Source: Unio delphinus (Eukaryota; Mollusca; Bivalvia; Unionida; Unionidae). Taken from it: a stretch of DNA of 64,000 bases. Positions 1-13,828 of the stretch are shown piece by piece; the stretch's first letter is position 1, and every line of letters begins with the position of its first letter. Under the pieces are notes generated by a model, which was given only the letters and a program-made list of their open reading frames with translations, searched no databases and was not told the DNA's origin. Both the position numbers and the translations under genes were made by a program. The stretch is from assembly GCA_029339505.1 (NCBI GenBank), contig JAQISU010000036.1, positions 2,902,501 through 2,966,500 of the forward strand, in the 5' to 3' direction.

Positions 1-637
1 GATCACGTGACTCCTTTCCTCCCCCTTTTACTCGAGTTCGCAGTTTGGAGATTTTCGAAACTGCACATTACAATACGTTTAATCTTTATTTTTGTGCAAT
101 ATTCCTGTTCTGAGCTTTATACCTGACCATAAGTTATTTTCGTTTGCTTTAGCCAGTTTTTGAATTTATGTTAACTGTTCGGTTCATTTGGATTTGTATG
201 CATTAATTCGTATGTCTGGAAATATTTAATGTGCTCATAAATACTTGGAAATAGTTCATCAACATTTTATTCGGATTTCGGAGTGTTCAATATGATGTTT
301 CTAAATGGGACTGTAGATAAGCACAAAACAGACATCATCATACGTCATCGTCTTCTGTCTTGGATTTTCCAACAGGACTCGAATCTATTATAAATTTAAT
401 TACTAGGACATTTGTAATTTAATTCGTGGATTATTCTTGTATTATTTCTGGATTTGATTCTTAAAACTGTAAGTTAAATGTGTGTGTTTGTGGTGGGTGA
501 GAGAGGCATTGACATAATATATTAATCGACATTTTCATGCATTTTACTCATGTTTCCATCGTTTAATACATCCTGGGCACCACAAACCTTATTCTGAAAT
601 CTGATTACATGCTGTGACTATTGAAATATCTTTCTTT
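1..637. other. Unassigned AT-rich intergenic DNA
   Basis: No convincing coding exon, RNA gene or repeat was recognised here. The stretch leads into the C-rich minisatellite that follows. Confidence 0.5.
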
Positions 638-1275
638 CATTTAAGACCCTTGGGGGGCCTTCGCCTCTACTGATCTCTGCAATCTCACCCCTCTCTTTCA
701 ATTCAGACCTTCTTATGGGCCTTCACCTTTACCAATCACTGCCATCTCACCTCTGTCTTTCAGTTAAGACCCTTGGGGGGCCTTCGCCTCTACTGATCTC
801 TGCAATCTCACCCCTCTTTCAATTCAGACCTTCTTATGGGCCTTCACCTTTACCGATCACTGCCATCTCACCTCTGTCTTTCATTTAAGACCCTTGGGGG
901 GCCTTCGCCTCTACTGATTTCTACAATCTCACCCCTCTTTCAATTCAGACCCTCTTATGGGCCTTCACCTTTACCGATCACTGCTATCTCACCTCTGTCT
1001 TTCATTTAAGACCCTTGGGGGGCCTTCGCCTCTACTGATTTCTGCAATCTCACCCCTCTTTCAATTCAGACCCTCTTATGGGCCTTCACCTTTACCGATC
1101 ACTGCCATCTCACCTCTGTCTTTCATTTAAGACCCTTGGGGGGACCTTCGCCTCTACTGATTTCTGCAATCTCACCCCTCTTTCAATTCAGACCCTCTTA
1201 TGGGCCTTCACCTTTACCGATCACTGCCATCTCACCTCTGTCTTTCATTTAAGACCATCTTGGGGGCCTTCACCT
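638..1275. repeat. Minisatellite, about 121-bp unit, about 5 copies
   Basis: The unit beginning AAGACCCTTGGGGGGCCTT recurs near 644, 765, 886, 1007 and 1129. Each unit holds two related halves, one around GCCTTCGCCTCTACTGAT and one around GCCTTCACCTTTACCGATC, so it is a dimer of a roughly 60-bp ancestor. The last half-unit runs into SINE-like sequence near 1280. An 85-residue open frame inside it is a by-product of the repeat. Confidence 0.85.
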
Positions 1276-1500
1276 TTAGCGAGCACTGGGTCCGATTCTC
1301 GGGCAGGGCCAGTGTGGGTATGTAAGAAAACTTGACTTTTGCTTCCCATGGGTCAGTGATTCTTACCAGGATGCTTTTTTCGTCTCTTCCTCCACCAGTT
1401 ATACCTGCCGCCATGTATGATCGATCCGTCTCTGAAAAATGGCGTTAACCCCAAAACAACCACATCAACTACAGCAACAAGAAGATCATCTTGTGGCGAT
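1276..1500 (+). mobile_element. tRNA-derived SINE fragment (3' part)
   Basis: A B-box-like segment (GGTCCGATTCTCGGG, near 1288) is followed by a SINE-type body. It ends in a CTGAAAAATGGCGTTAACCCC segment and an A/C-rich tail. A similar GGGTTTAACGCCATTTTTCA segment occurs in the opposite orientation near 33090. The A-box half seems to have merged with, or been replaced by, the upstream minisatellite. The call rests on B-box and tail structure; the exact family is not assigned. Confidence 0.5.
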
Positions 1501-1683
1501 TACTTGATTTACTTGAAACAACAGCAAAATATATACTGTATACAATAGTATACCCATCCTACTGTCATGAAATTATTTTACCGTTTAGAACTAGTTAGTC
1601 TTGTAAACTACAAGTATATAAAGCCTTGAAATATTTGCACGAATGTTTTCTGTCGGTCTCCAGAAAATAGGATTTAAAGGACC

Positions 1684-3229
<1,546 letters not shown>

Positions 3230-3294
3230 GATGACATTAATAATAGTAATAATAATGATGATAATATTAATATTATTATAATAATAATAATAAC

Positions 3295-3325
<31 letters not shown>

Positions 3326-3347
3326 CTAATAATAATACTTATAACAA

Positions 3348-3400
<53 letters not shown>

Positions 3401-3425
3401 ATAATAATAATAATAACGATGATGA
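3230..3425. repeat. Compound trinucleotide repeat (AAT/ACT)n
   Basis: An (AAT)n-type array merges into a nearly pure (ACT)n run at about 3345-3400 and then back to AAT. Serine- and isoleucine-rich minus-strand frames across it are artefacts. Confidence 0.9.
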
Positions 3426-3865
3426 TGATAATCATAAAAGATATGAATTGTATTGACAAAAATATAGGTGCCGACAAGAGTAAGAGCAACAATATAAACA
3501 TGTACGCTATTGAAACTGTGTCAAGTACTTTATCATGGGATCAAACAACATTTTGTCGAGATTAAGGTCGCCTAGAAAATATAGTAAATGCAGCCGTACT
3601 GGGATTTTAATCAAAATGGTATTATATTTAGGTTTTTCTATTATTACTTGTTTATCTAAGTAAGCTGTACGAGGTTTAGCCGTTGTCGTGTGTTCTAGTA
3701 CAACATTAACGGTGCTCTGGACAGCACGGAGACCACTCGGTCACCGGGAGTCACTCCAAAAATGCGAACTGTTATGTAATAGCAACGATGCAAAGAATAC
3801 TATCATATCAAACTGCATATACAAACATACGCGACATTTAACATGCCGATAGCTTTCAAGTAAGG

Positions 3866-3942
3866 AGTGGTAGCTTAGTTTGTAGAGTGTCTGATTGGTA
3901 AATAAGCGATTGCGGGTTCAATACCCGCACTTGCCATACAGG
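3866..3942 (+). other. tRNA-like sequence (pseudo-tRNA or SINE head)
   Basis: An A-box-like TAGCTTAGTTTG lies about 45 bp before a good B box (GGGTTCAATACCC), which sits in a T-arm-like hairpin GCGGGTTCAATACCCGC. The acceptor stem does not pair cleanly, so this is more likely a tRNA pseudogene or a short SINE head than a working tRNA. Confidence 0.4.
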
Positions 3943-5480
3943 ACCGGCTCCATCTGTCTTTTGCGCCCGCAGAATTACTTTTGGCGGGGGTGGGGTTGGG
4001 TGTGGGCAAACATGTAGTGGTTAACTATTACGTTTCACGCTCGTAGGCCAAAATATGTTTAGAAGAGGAATCCAAGGGAATGAGGGCAAGTGTCCCACCA
4101 GGACCCTGTGTTGTCACCAACGACTTTTGTGTATTCTTGGAAAAAACATTTAGCTCCCATTTACTCGTCACAATATATCCAATAATCTTTGAAAAGTGCC
4201 ATAAAATCAACGTCAATAAAATTATCTTTCTATCTATATTTCTGCTTACAAGGTATATAATTAAATAAAAGCTTTGATGTGTTAACTGAGGGTCTTCACA
4301 CACATATATGCATTGTTTATATCTAAAATGGCAAGCACAGAATGACTATAATACAAAAGACTATCAATATTTGCTCCATTAACAGGCATTCTCTCTTCAT
4401 TAACCAATTATCATTACGAATATTTTTGGATTAAGACAGCGCCATATTCTCCGATCCAAATTAAGAACGTAATAGTTTCAATTATATAAATGTGGCGCCA
4501 AAAGTTCGAGTACCAGTCTATCCATAATAGTATTTGAGACACGGTCTATCCATAAAAAGCTACGAGGGTGATATAAGCTAAACACAATATTGAACAAGTC
4601 TAGAAAGTTACCTTTGTCGACTACAAATCGTGATATCTTTAATTTGGAACAAATTATTATGATTCAGTTGGCTGAATATATAAACTTGCATTATTAAGTC
4701 ACAATGCTTTAAGACAGAGTGTTGTTGAGTAAGCCTGTTTTAAAAACCAAGAGACCAACTCATTCTGGTTGTTTTAACAGGTATCTATGAAAATCTTATT
4801 GTCATACACATGTAAATGACATATGCATTATAATAAAATTATCCAGTTGGAAAATCTGAATAATTACCTGATCTAAGCAAATTGTGATCGAAGGCAAGCT
4901 TGGAGTAAAACTGTCATAAATCAATTTTATTTGCCATTGTCTAAGGCAGGAAGCCATTGCACTTACACGTGACTAGCAATAAGTGCAAGCGTATATACTT
5001 CAGACCTATAGTAGCCAAAGGAGGGACTCGACAAGTTCAATACAAGTTTCGTTTAGCAATTGGATGTACATACCGTGATAGGAACACGACTATTCATTAC
5101 AAAAAGGTGGAGCTACCCCAAACTGCACTGACGATAATAGTATTATGTTTGTGTTATAATTGGTTTGCCAAATGTCATGGATTACTTTAATCTAAAAAAA
5201 TATTCTTGCAAAATGACCAAATATAATGGTGAATTCACGGCATTTTAATGTTTGTAATTATTATTAGATATGAATAGGTGGCTATGTTTGGACTCAGTAA
5301 TGTAAATATTGGTTTATAGGTTCTGTCAGCATACATTCATCCTCTGTTTCTCATGAACAGAAGATAAAAAAGGACATGTATCCCGAAATACCATGTAGAA
5401 TTTTGTTTACAATTATTATAGTCTTTCTTTTAATTAACTGTTATAACTTTTATGGATTATCATTTATATTTTGTCTCTAC
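3943..5480. other. Unassigned DNA, possible intron or 5' flank of the PRR15-like gene
   Basis: No recognisable coding region. It precedes a polypyrimidine-rich splice acceptor at 5491-5492, so some of it may be intron of the gene at 5493-6152. The first, untranslated exon cannot be located from sequence alone. Confidence 0.4.
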
Positions 5481-5492
5481 ATTTGATTTCAG

Positions 5493-6152
5493 AATGTGAA
5501 ATAATTCCATTGGTCCGAGAAGAAGGCGAGAAACTAAATTAAAACTGAAGAGTATTAAGGATTATTTCTATCGTGCAAAAAGGTTTCGAATGGATGTGTC
5601 AGTGAAGTAAACCAGTACAAAGTCTTTAATTGTTTAACGAAATACATTTCACGAAGACCAGTATTCAATAACTTTTGCCTTTGTCTGTGGATACGCCAAA
5701 GCATTTTTGTGAAACTCGCGTTTTTTGGGTGACCCACAATACATAAAACCATGTCCTGGCTTAAATTTTGGGGAAAGAAATCCACGTCAAAGGATGGAAA
5801 ATCAGATTTAAAGAGAACTGATAGTTGGAACGAAGAAATTCCCTGGCAATCGGAAGGAGAGAAGGATAAAAACTCTCGACTGCGGCACACAATGTCGATA
5901 TCACGCTCTGGCAGATTCAAGCAGAAGTCAAAAACTCGATCAGCTATTATAGATAAGCCTGAATTGTTTCGAGGAACTGGCAACGATAATAATATTTCAG
6001 AGGACACGAGTTCACAGTCACAATCTGCCTCTACAAAGCGTCCAAAAGAACAATCGTGGTCTCCGAAAAGCACCTGCAGGGATCAGCGACACCAACAGCT
6101 TCCCGGTATGCACTTTGATAGTCACAAAACATCGCATGCTACGGCACTTTAA
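5493..6152 (+). CDS. PRR15/PRR15L-like protein, single coding exon (CDS 5751-6152)
   Basis: The coding part is 133 residues from ATG 5751 (context AAAACCATGT) to TAA at 6150-6152. The N-terminus MSWLKFWGKK is a short aromatic/basic patch. Residues 49-75 hold the core SISRSGRFKQKSKTR followed by an acidic/aromatic KPELF. I recognise this core from vertebrate proline-rich proteins 15 and 15-like, which are small single-exon proteins of about 100-130 residues with a similar layout and no known enzymatic domain. The rest is polar and low in complexity. Upstream, TTTGATTTCAG ends at 5492 and looks like a 3' splice site, giving a 258-nt 5' leader with two tiny upstream frames (ATG-TGA at 5494; 5590-5610). 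The family call comes from pattern memory, not a search. Its role here is unknown. Confidence 0.65.
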
Positions 6153-6512
6153 CGAACATTACCATTATATGGTTAAATGTCGTATTGTTTGACCTTTGAG
6201 GTCTTGAAAGCTTTTTGTAATTAAGAATCTGGTTTCGGTTTGCAATGTAGATTACAAAAAGTATATTTCATACGAGGTGCTTCACGTATACGAATGCGTC
6301 AAATACGGTTACATTTCATGAAATAATGAACATGAATTAAAACTGTATAAATGTAAATATATGTATATTGTATATTTTCCACCCAAGTGCTACAGATTGG
6401 AAAGACATTAACAAAATATGTTCTGAGTTCCTTCGAAATGCTAAAATCAATGATGTCAGCCATATGCTTTCCATAAAGCCATCACCTTATGGTGTTTGCA
6501 TTTTACAACATC

Positions 6513-6556
<44 letters not shown>

Positions 6557-7530
6557 CAAGTACATTTCATCCATCTAGATTCAAAATTCATATATGTACC
6601 TCAGAGTTTGGAAACAGACTGAAGTATCAATTCTAAAAAATCACATTTGGTTATTACAATGTCAGAAGCCATTTCTGAGGTAATTTAAGAAGTTTTCTTG
6701 GTTGTACTTGGCGTTTGAAACGAAACTAATAATACGCTTACTTGTATATTCGATAGAGAACGTAACTTTTTGTTTCAAAATTTGTGTTATTGTTTCCTTT
6801 TATTTAAACGTACGTCTTAAAATTTTAGGCAGTTTGCCGATACAGTGTCCAAATGGAATTAATTTAATTTGTATGGTGTTTGTGAGTAATGGGTCAAGCT
6901 TCATCAAAGAAACCGGTGGCTTTGTTATCAGATGAGTTCAGTAATTATTAAATGACATTAAATAAAATGATGATTATGGTTGTTACTATTTTATGGAAAA
7001 TGTCGTTTTTATCAAATATAAAGGCTACATTTAAGAAAATGCTTCTTCTTTACCATTTTTGTGCGAAAAGCCTCTGGAAGATGGCCCAAAAGAGTTGTCT
7101 GCACTTGAATTTATTATTGTTATGTTTCAATGGATAACTTAATGTGTTTAGAATGTTATGTAAGCGTACGACGTATTGTTTTCATTTTGCAAATATTCTG
7201 GTCCTTATCATGTCTTGCTGAATTTTTATTTTTCTTCCAATTAATAAAAAATATTTTTGAAAATGTTATTTTCTTCCACTTGCAAGTTTAATAACTCCCC
7301 ATAATTCTATATTTAGTGTACGTTGCCCCCACCGGACCAAAAAAGTAGCTAATGTTGAGTATTTTAACCAAAGTGGAAAACGTAAGTGCTGATTTTAGGA
7401 TTCTCGCGAGAAGAGCGTTTACATCTGATATGTTTTCTTTGATTTTAAGTTCAAAATTCTAAGCCCTAATACATTCAGAATATCTTTTCAATCTGTGATA
7501 ATATCAGATTAATATACCTTTTGTGAGATT
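6153..7530 (+). other. Probable 3' UTR of the PRR15-like gene, then intergenic
   Basis: Candidate polyadenylation signals AATAAA occur at 6961-6966 and 7243-7248. An (AAT)n run at about 6513-6554 lies within. Beyond about 7260 nothing is recognised before the next minisatellite. Confidence 0.4.
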
Positions 7531-7539
7531 TTCTTTGGT

Positions 7540-8150
7540 AAGGTCCCCAGTACTAAATTATGTCATGATTTTGTTTCGTTCTTCAGTCAGATAAACGGTA
7601 CAAAATTATGTTTTGATGTTTCTTGTCGTTTTGTCATGTCCCCAGTGCTAAATTCTGTGCTAATATTTCTCGCTCTTCAGTCCAATACTTGTACTAAATT
7701 ATGTTTTGATGTTTCTTGTCGTTTAGTCATGTCCCCAGTGCTAAATTCTGTTCTAATATTTCTCGCTCTTCAGTCCAATACTTGTACTTAGCTATGATAT
7801 GATTCACGTCCTTTAGTCAGGTCCCCAGTACCTACTTAACTATGATATGATTCACGTCCTTTAGTCAGGTCCCCAGTACTTAACTACGATATGATTCACG
7901 TCCTTTAGTCGGGTCCCCAGTACTTAACTATGATATGATTCACGTCCTTTAGTCAGGTCCCCAATACTTAACTATGATATGTTTCTTGTCCTTTAGTCAG
8001 GTCCCAAGTACTCAACTATGATATGATTCACGTCGTTTAGTCAGGTCCCCAGTACTTAACTATGATATGATTCACGTCCTTTAGTCAGGTCCCCAGTACT
8101 TAATTATGATATGATTCACGTCCTTTAGTCAGATCCCTAGTTCTAAACAT
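7540..8150. repeat. Minisatellite, about 44-bp unit (CCTTTAGTCAGGTCCCCAGT)
   Basis: About nine copies of a unit containing CTATGATATGATTCACGTCC and TTTAGTCAGGTCCCCAGTA at 7785-8140. They are preceded by two or three longer, diverged units around GTCATGTCCCCAGTGCTAAA (7560-7780). The array shows a two-step expansion. Confidence 0.85.
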
Positions 8151-8965
8151 CCATTCACAGTATTCGCGACATTCATGTACGTTGACTTGGCTGCTATGGA
8201 AAATGTACAGATTTCAATATACTTTCTTCAGAGCAATACAACATAAAAAAAAATGGGACACATATCTTATTCAGTTCAAATCATGTCAATGCATACAAAA
8301 CAAATTCGGCAATGTATATCGTTTTGGTTTACAACTGTCTCACCTCGGTTTGATTTTCATAGAAATACACGAGCAATCCATATCGAGATATATAAAAAAA
8401 AAGTATACCACGTGACGTATTGGCAGTGATGAGTACGTTCAACTTGATAAAGTATAATCACGACCCTGTAAAGAAACTAAAATAACGAAACTCCAAAATT
8501 TCATTTGAAATTATATGCCTTTCTTAAAATGTCAAATGCATAGTTAGCAGGTATATCTAAGTGTGAAACATTAATTGAATTACAGGTTATTTTTCAACAA
8601 GCCTATTTAAGGAACTATGACAGTTTTAAAATGTATGTTTTTGCACAGTCATTGGTCTATAAGAACACAGAAATGAAGTTGCTGTAATTGTTGCTGTTGG
8701 TTTTTTTATTGTTGTTAGATTACATGTTGAAAGACTAACGTTTTAAATTGACCCAAGGGAAGAAAGCTCATATCCTTTGGATAACTCAAACACGAAGTGA
8801 AACAGGCTTTACCGCGAGTCCTTTTTGTCTACGTTTTTAATTCATAAAGACATTGGTGCTTACACATTAAAAACAATATACATGAACTGTTTACGTGGCA
8901 AGAGACGATGATCAGGATATTTGCATTCGAATTATTTTTTTAAATATATGTTCTTGAATGCTATG
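8151..8965. other. Unassigned intergenic DNA
   Basis: No gene or known repeat recognised. The 77-residue frame at 8182-8415 has no recognisable features. Confidence 0.45.
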
Positions 8966-8968
8966 TGT

Positions 8969-8993
8969 ACACACACACACGCACACACACACA

Positions 8994-9044
<51 letters not shown>
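8969..9044. repeat. (CA)n(CT)n(CA)n microsatellite
   Basis: A CA run, a short CT run and a second CA run, ending before GTGTTTGGTGGGGGG. Confidence 0.95.
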
Positions 9045-9047
<3 letters not shown>

Positions 9048-9389
9048 TTTGGTGGGGGGTATGCACATAGTAAACTCATAAATATTTTGCTAAATCTGGA
9101 TAATGCCTATGTACAATGGGTCACTTAGTATAATTCACTTTTCAAGCTCAATCGGCTGAAGCTAATGTCTTTATAGGCATTTGGTTTCCTATCGCTAATG
9201 TCTTTAAATAATTTAGTTTCCTATCGCTAATGTTTTTAAATCATTTGGCTTCCACTAGCTAATATCTTTTAAGAAATTGGTTATGTAAGATCTAATTAAA
9301 ATATGTTTAATATCCTTTCCTAAATCCATATTAATATTTTCAGTCATTTTGAATTTTACTTGTATTTTAACCATGCTACCTATTGTTAT

Positions 9390-9615
9390 TTGCTAGGTTA
9401 TGGTCAGCTTTCAACCTATTGGTTTTTGCCAGGTTATGGTCAGCTTGCAACCTATTGGTTTTTGCTAGGTTTACGGTCAGCTTGCAACTTGTTTTTTTTT
9501 TGGTTTCCGGTCAGCTTGCAACCTATTGTTTTGGTTGGTTTTAGATCAATTTGCAACTTTGTATTCGGTAGGTTTGGGGTCAACTTGTAACTTGTTATTT
9601 GGTAGGTTTGCGGTC
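9390..9615. repeat. Degenerate minisatellite, about 40-bp unit
   Basis: About six imperfect copies of a unit around GGTCAGCTTGCAACCTATTG separated by T-rich GGTTTTTGCTAGGTT. The 76-residue frame at 9360-9590 is an artefact of the repeat. A short TAATGTCTTTAAAT repeat also occurs upstream at about 9160-9240. Confidence 0.75.
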
Positions 9616-10374
9616 AGACATTTTCAGAATAAAAAAGCACATGTCCCAAGCCTAATGAACCAACATTCAATTTAAACAACAAGAACAACACTCAAATTTT
9701 CCTCTAATTGTTTTTATTTTACTTGTATGATTATTCAGAGAAAATGATATAATGTGTAATGGAACCGTCTGAAACTAAGGTAAATATAAAATGCTATACA
9801 GATAAATCAATATCTTTTTATATTTCATTGGAGAGATTATTCAATGCTAGAATCAAGAATCCCCCATCCCACGTAATATTCGCATGAATCATTACTTGCC
9901 ATATCTGTTTCATGTTCATTTTTTTTAAACTTAGTTTTACCTGTTTAGTTTGAATATTTTAATGTTTTTGTCTGATTTATTGGACAACTGTACAAGCGGA
10001 GTACAGGTGAACAAATAATGTTATCTTACAGGCCCCTGGCGATATCAAAACAAACTATATACACCACAGCGCGATTACTTCCCTTCCAAGTACTCTTCTA
10101 GATCCTTCTAATCTTCATAATTGTCAAAAGAAGGGAAGCCAAACAGCCATTGTCAGTTATGATTTACAAATTAACATGGAGACATTTTAAAGTGTTAGCA
10201 TTTTATTTTCCCGCAAAATGTTTAAAAAATAACAGTCTGTCGATTTTAAAAGTATGCTGATGTATACCTCTTTGAAAAAGTCAGGATTTTCACTTGCTTT
10301 TATAATTTGTGATGAACTATGGTTTTAAAAATGCAACGTTAATCAGTTCAGTGGAAGGAATATTGCTCTAATTT

Positions 10375-10605
10375 AATATGATCATTCGATTATTCCATTA
10401 ATAGAATTTAACATGATCATTCGAATATTCCTGGAATATAATTTAACATGATCATTGTACTATTCCTGGAATATAATTAAACGTGATCATTGGACTATTC
10501 GAAATATGGAATTTAACATAATCATTCGACTATTCCACTAACAGAGTTAAAATGATCATTCGAAGGTTTATTGAAAAGAATTTAGGATGATAATTCGACT
10601 ATTGC
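10375..10605. repeat. Degenerate minisatellite, about 44-bp unit
   Basis: About five copies of AACATGATCATTCGA...TATTCC separated by an AT-rich GGAATATAATTT segment, strongly diverged. Confidence 0.7.
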
Positions 10606-11748
10606 TAGATTTTCAGCCCCTCCCCTCTGGGTGACCCCGTTTGTACAATAATTTTCTCTGCCACAGAATATTTAAATATACTATACATATATCAACTTTG
10701 CGCCTAGAATACCCAACATTTCCAAAACAGCTGATGAAAATACATTGGTAATGCAAAGTGTAATTTTATCCCAAGAGTCATTTATTTTTATCTGAAAATT
10801 AAGACTTATCTAAGAATTTGAATCAATTAAATCTGGAATCTGGAATCATTAATCCGGTAGAATCATTTTGTTTGCATGTTGAAGACTAAATTCCCATAAT
10901 AGAAATCTAGATTTTGTACGTTGTTGAATACATTTAATTTCACGTAAATGTGTTATATCTAAACATAATTGAAACATCTGAGTGCTTCAGAGACACGCTT
11001 TAATGCAACTCCGTTTACATAGTGTATATGACTTTATGATAGCTCTTTAAACATAATGTATATTACTTAAATATAGCTCTTTTTACACAGTATTTTTATT
11101 CTTGAATTCAAATGATGTTATGCAACATAAACTCAATTTAAGAGAAATCTGTCTCTTTGGAGCGGTATGCACAGATGGAATCATGGGAATGCTAGGCTGA
11201 TGGAATCATGGGAATGCTAGGCTGATGAATATATGTTTAGCCATGCATCAAGGGCAAATGACACGTGTTCATACAATCGTAAGATGTCGCTTGATACATG
11301 GGTTGACCTTAATTGTAAATATGAAAATATTCATTCAATAGAAACATGTAACCGGTTCGAGCTCGCATTGTGTAATTTATTGGAAATTGATAAAACTATT
11401 ACTGAAATTTGATGTTTTTAACTAAAATAGAGAATCATATTATATAGTTCCATAAATCATTATTATAATTTCGCAATATTTATCGTAGCAGATAAATATG
11501 TTTATAATGTAAACATTTCTTCATTAAATAAAAGGCAACTTTAAAACCTATACATACAATACCCCAAAAAAACAAACAAACCCCACAACAAAAAACGAAC
11601 GTTAGTTATGCTGTACGTTTTGACTTTAGTTGGAAATGAATAGAGGACATACGGGATTTTCTCCTTTCCGCAAAAGCTATTTTTTAAACCGAAAATAAAT
11701 TGTAATAATTTTATTCATATGTATTTATTGATAAAGAAGGTAATGTTT

Positions 11749-11794
<46 letters not shown>

Positions 11795-12584
11795 TATGTG
11801 AGCTAAATCTAAACTTAAACGGAAAGAAAACGCATGCAGTTAATTATCAATCGTTATTTGATTATGATTCCATTAATCATAAATTACTCATATACAATGC
11901 TGAGCGCACAAGTCACCATTCACTGACTTTTGTCTTAGAGATTGCTTCCATTATATAACGAAATGAGAGAGCCCCATTCTGTTTTGATGCATAACCATTT
12001 TGGAATTTGGAAGCTTTAATTTAATTTCAGTGACATACAATGCGCATGATAGCAAGCAAAAAGTGTTACCTGATTACTTTTGCAAATATTTGTTTCTTCC
12101 AAACATGACTTTATCATGTCGCATACTGTTGTCAAAACTCACTTTTTTGTGAATTTGTATAGATATGATGTTATGCACACATTTTTGTTTGATTTATTTT
12201 TATTATTACATGCATTTAGTATTCGCGATTTGCTTATTCAGAGAAAATGATTTTAAAAGAATGATTGTAAGTTTTTCCTGTTTGTGAATTTTTCTTGTGA
12301 TGTTTAAAATTTAATTTTAAAGCTTTTACATTTATTTTTCTAGCTAATCAAAGATAATAATTTGTGATATATGTGTGTGGCTTAGTGCTAAGAGTAACAG
12401 AACACGTGATTGTACAACATTCAATGATTCCATGAAAGGAGAATGTATGATATGTAAAATTAAAGATGAAAAAAATGATAATATCGATTTGGTTGTTATT
12501 TAAACTCTTTGTGATGCCGAAGAAAATAAAAACGTTGCTCAACTTTTTGATTTGATGTTTGCTTTGCAGATATATAAACCGGAC
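10606..12584. other. Intergenic DNA with one (CA)n tract
   Basis: No gene recognised. A two-copy 25-bp repeat (GATGGAATCATGGGAATGCT) lies at 11174-11225, and a (CA)n run at about 11749-11792. Confidence 0.5.
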
Positions 12585-13600
12585 TGAAACTCACTTAAAA
12601 CAATACCCTTTCTAAAGTCCATACTAAACTCACTTAAAACAATACCCTTTCTAAAGTCCATGCTAAACTCACATAATACAATACTCTTTCTAAAGTCCAT
12701 ACTAAACTCACTTAAAACAATACCCTTTCTAAAGTCCATACTAAACTCACTTAAAACAATACCCTTTCTAAAGTCCATACTAAACTCACTTAAAACAATA
12801 CCCTTTCTAAAGTCCATACTAAACTCACATAAAACAATACTCTTTCTAAAGTCCATACTAAACTCACTTAAAACAATACCCTTTCTAAAGTCCATACTAA
12901 ACTCACTTAAAACCCTTTCTAAAGTCCATACTAAACTCACTTAAAACAATACCCTTTCTAAAGTCCATGCTAAACTCACTTAAAACAATACCCTTTCTAA
13001 AGTCCATACTAAACTCACTTAAAACAATACCCTTTCTAAAGTCCATACTAAACTCACTTAAAACAATACTCTTTCTAAAGTCCATACTAAACTCACTTAA
13101 AACAATACCCTTTCTAAAGTCCATACTAAACTCACTTAAAACAATACCCTTTCTAAAGTCCATACTAAACTCACTTAAAACAATACTCTTTCTAAAGTCC
13201 ATACTAAACTCACTTAAAACAATACCCTTTCTAAAGTCCATACTAAACTCACTTAAAACAATACCCTTTCTAAAGTCCATACTAAACTCACTTAAAACAA
13301 TACCCTTTCTAAAGTCCATACTAAACTTACTTAAAACAATACCCTTTCTAAAGTCCATACTAAACTCACATAAAACAATACCCTTTCTAAAGTCCATACT
13401 AAACTCACTTAATACAATACCCTTTCTAAAGTCCATACTAAACTCACATAAAACAATACCCTTTCTAAAGTCCATACTAAACTCACTTAAAACAATACCC
13501 TTTCTAAAGTCCATACTAAACTCACTTAAAACAATACCCTTTCTAAAGTCCATACTAAACTCACTAAAAACAATACCCTTTCTAAAGTCCATACTTACAT
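12585..13600. repeat. 39-bp minisatellite, about 26 copies
   Basis: The unit is ACTCACTTAAAACAATACCC followed by TTTCTAAAGTCCATACTAA. Most copies differ at one or two positions (ACATAA for ACTTAA, ACTCTT for ACCCTT), and one copy is shortened near 12910. Because 39 is a multiple of three, long frames stay open on both strands: 244 residues on minus with a 13-residue repeat SMDFRKGIVLSEF, and 224 on plus. I regard these as non-genic: both strands are open and the units differ at random rather than at third positions. Confidence 0.95.
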
Positions 13601-13731
13601 GGTCAGTCCTTGTGAATTTTACTTGTATTTTAACCATGTAACCTACAAGATCGGCAAATTACATCAACATTCAGAAATCCTCTGTATACATTTATAAATT
13701 ATTGTTTTATTACGGAGTCACGTCTTTAATG

Positions 13732-13733
<2 letters not shown>

Positions 13734-13811
<78 letters not shown>

Positions 13812-13828
13812 GTGTGTGTGTGTGTGTT
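13734..13828. repeat. (TA)n(TG)n microsatellite
   Basis: About 75 bp of TA followed by a short TG run. Confidence 0.95.

Noticed and set aside
640..1275. CRISPR-like regular repeats
   Set aside because: Units are contiguous tandem repeats with no unique spacers, and the genome is eukaryotic. The same applies to all other arrays in the window.
3866..3942. Functional tRNA gene
   Set aside because: The B box and T-arm are good, but the acceptor stem does not pair well and the anticodon arm is unclear, so it is kept only as tRNA-like.
12903..13637. 244-codon minus-strand frame with SMDFRKGIVLSEF repeats
   Set aside because: Minisatellite artefact; the opposite strand is equally open.
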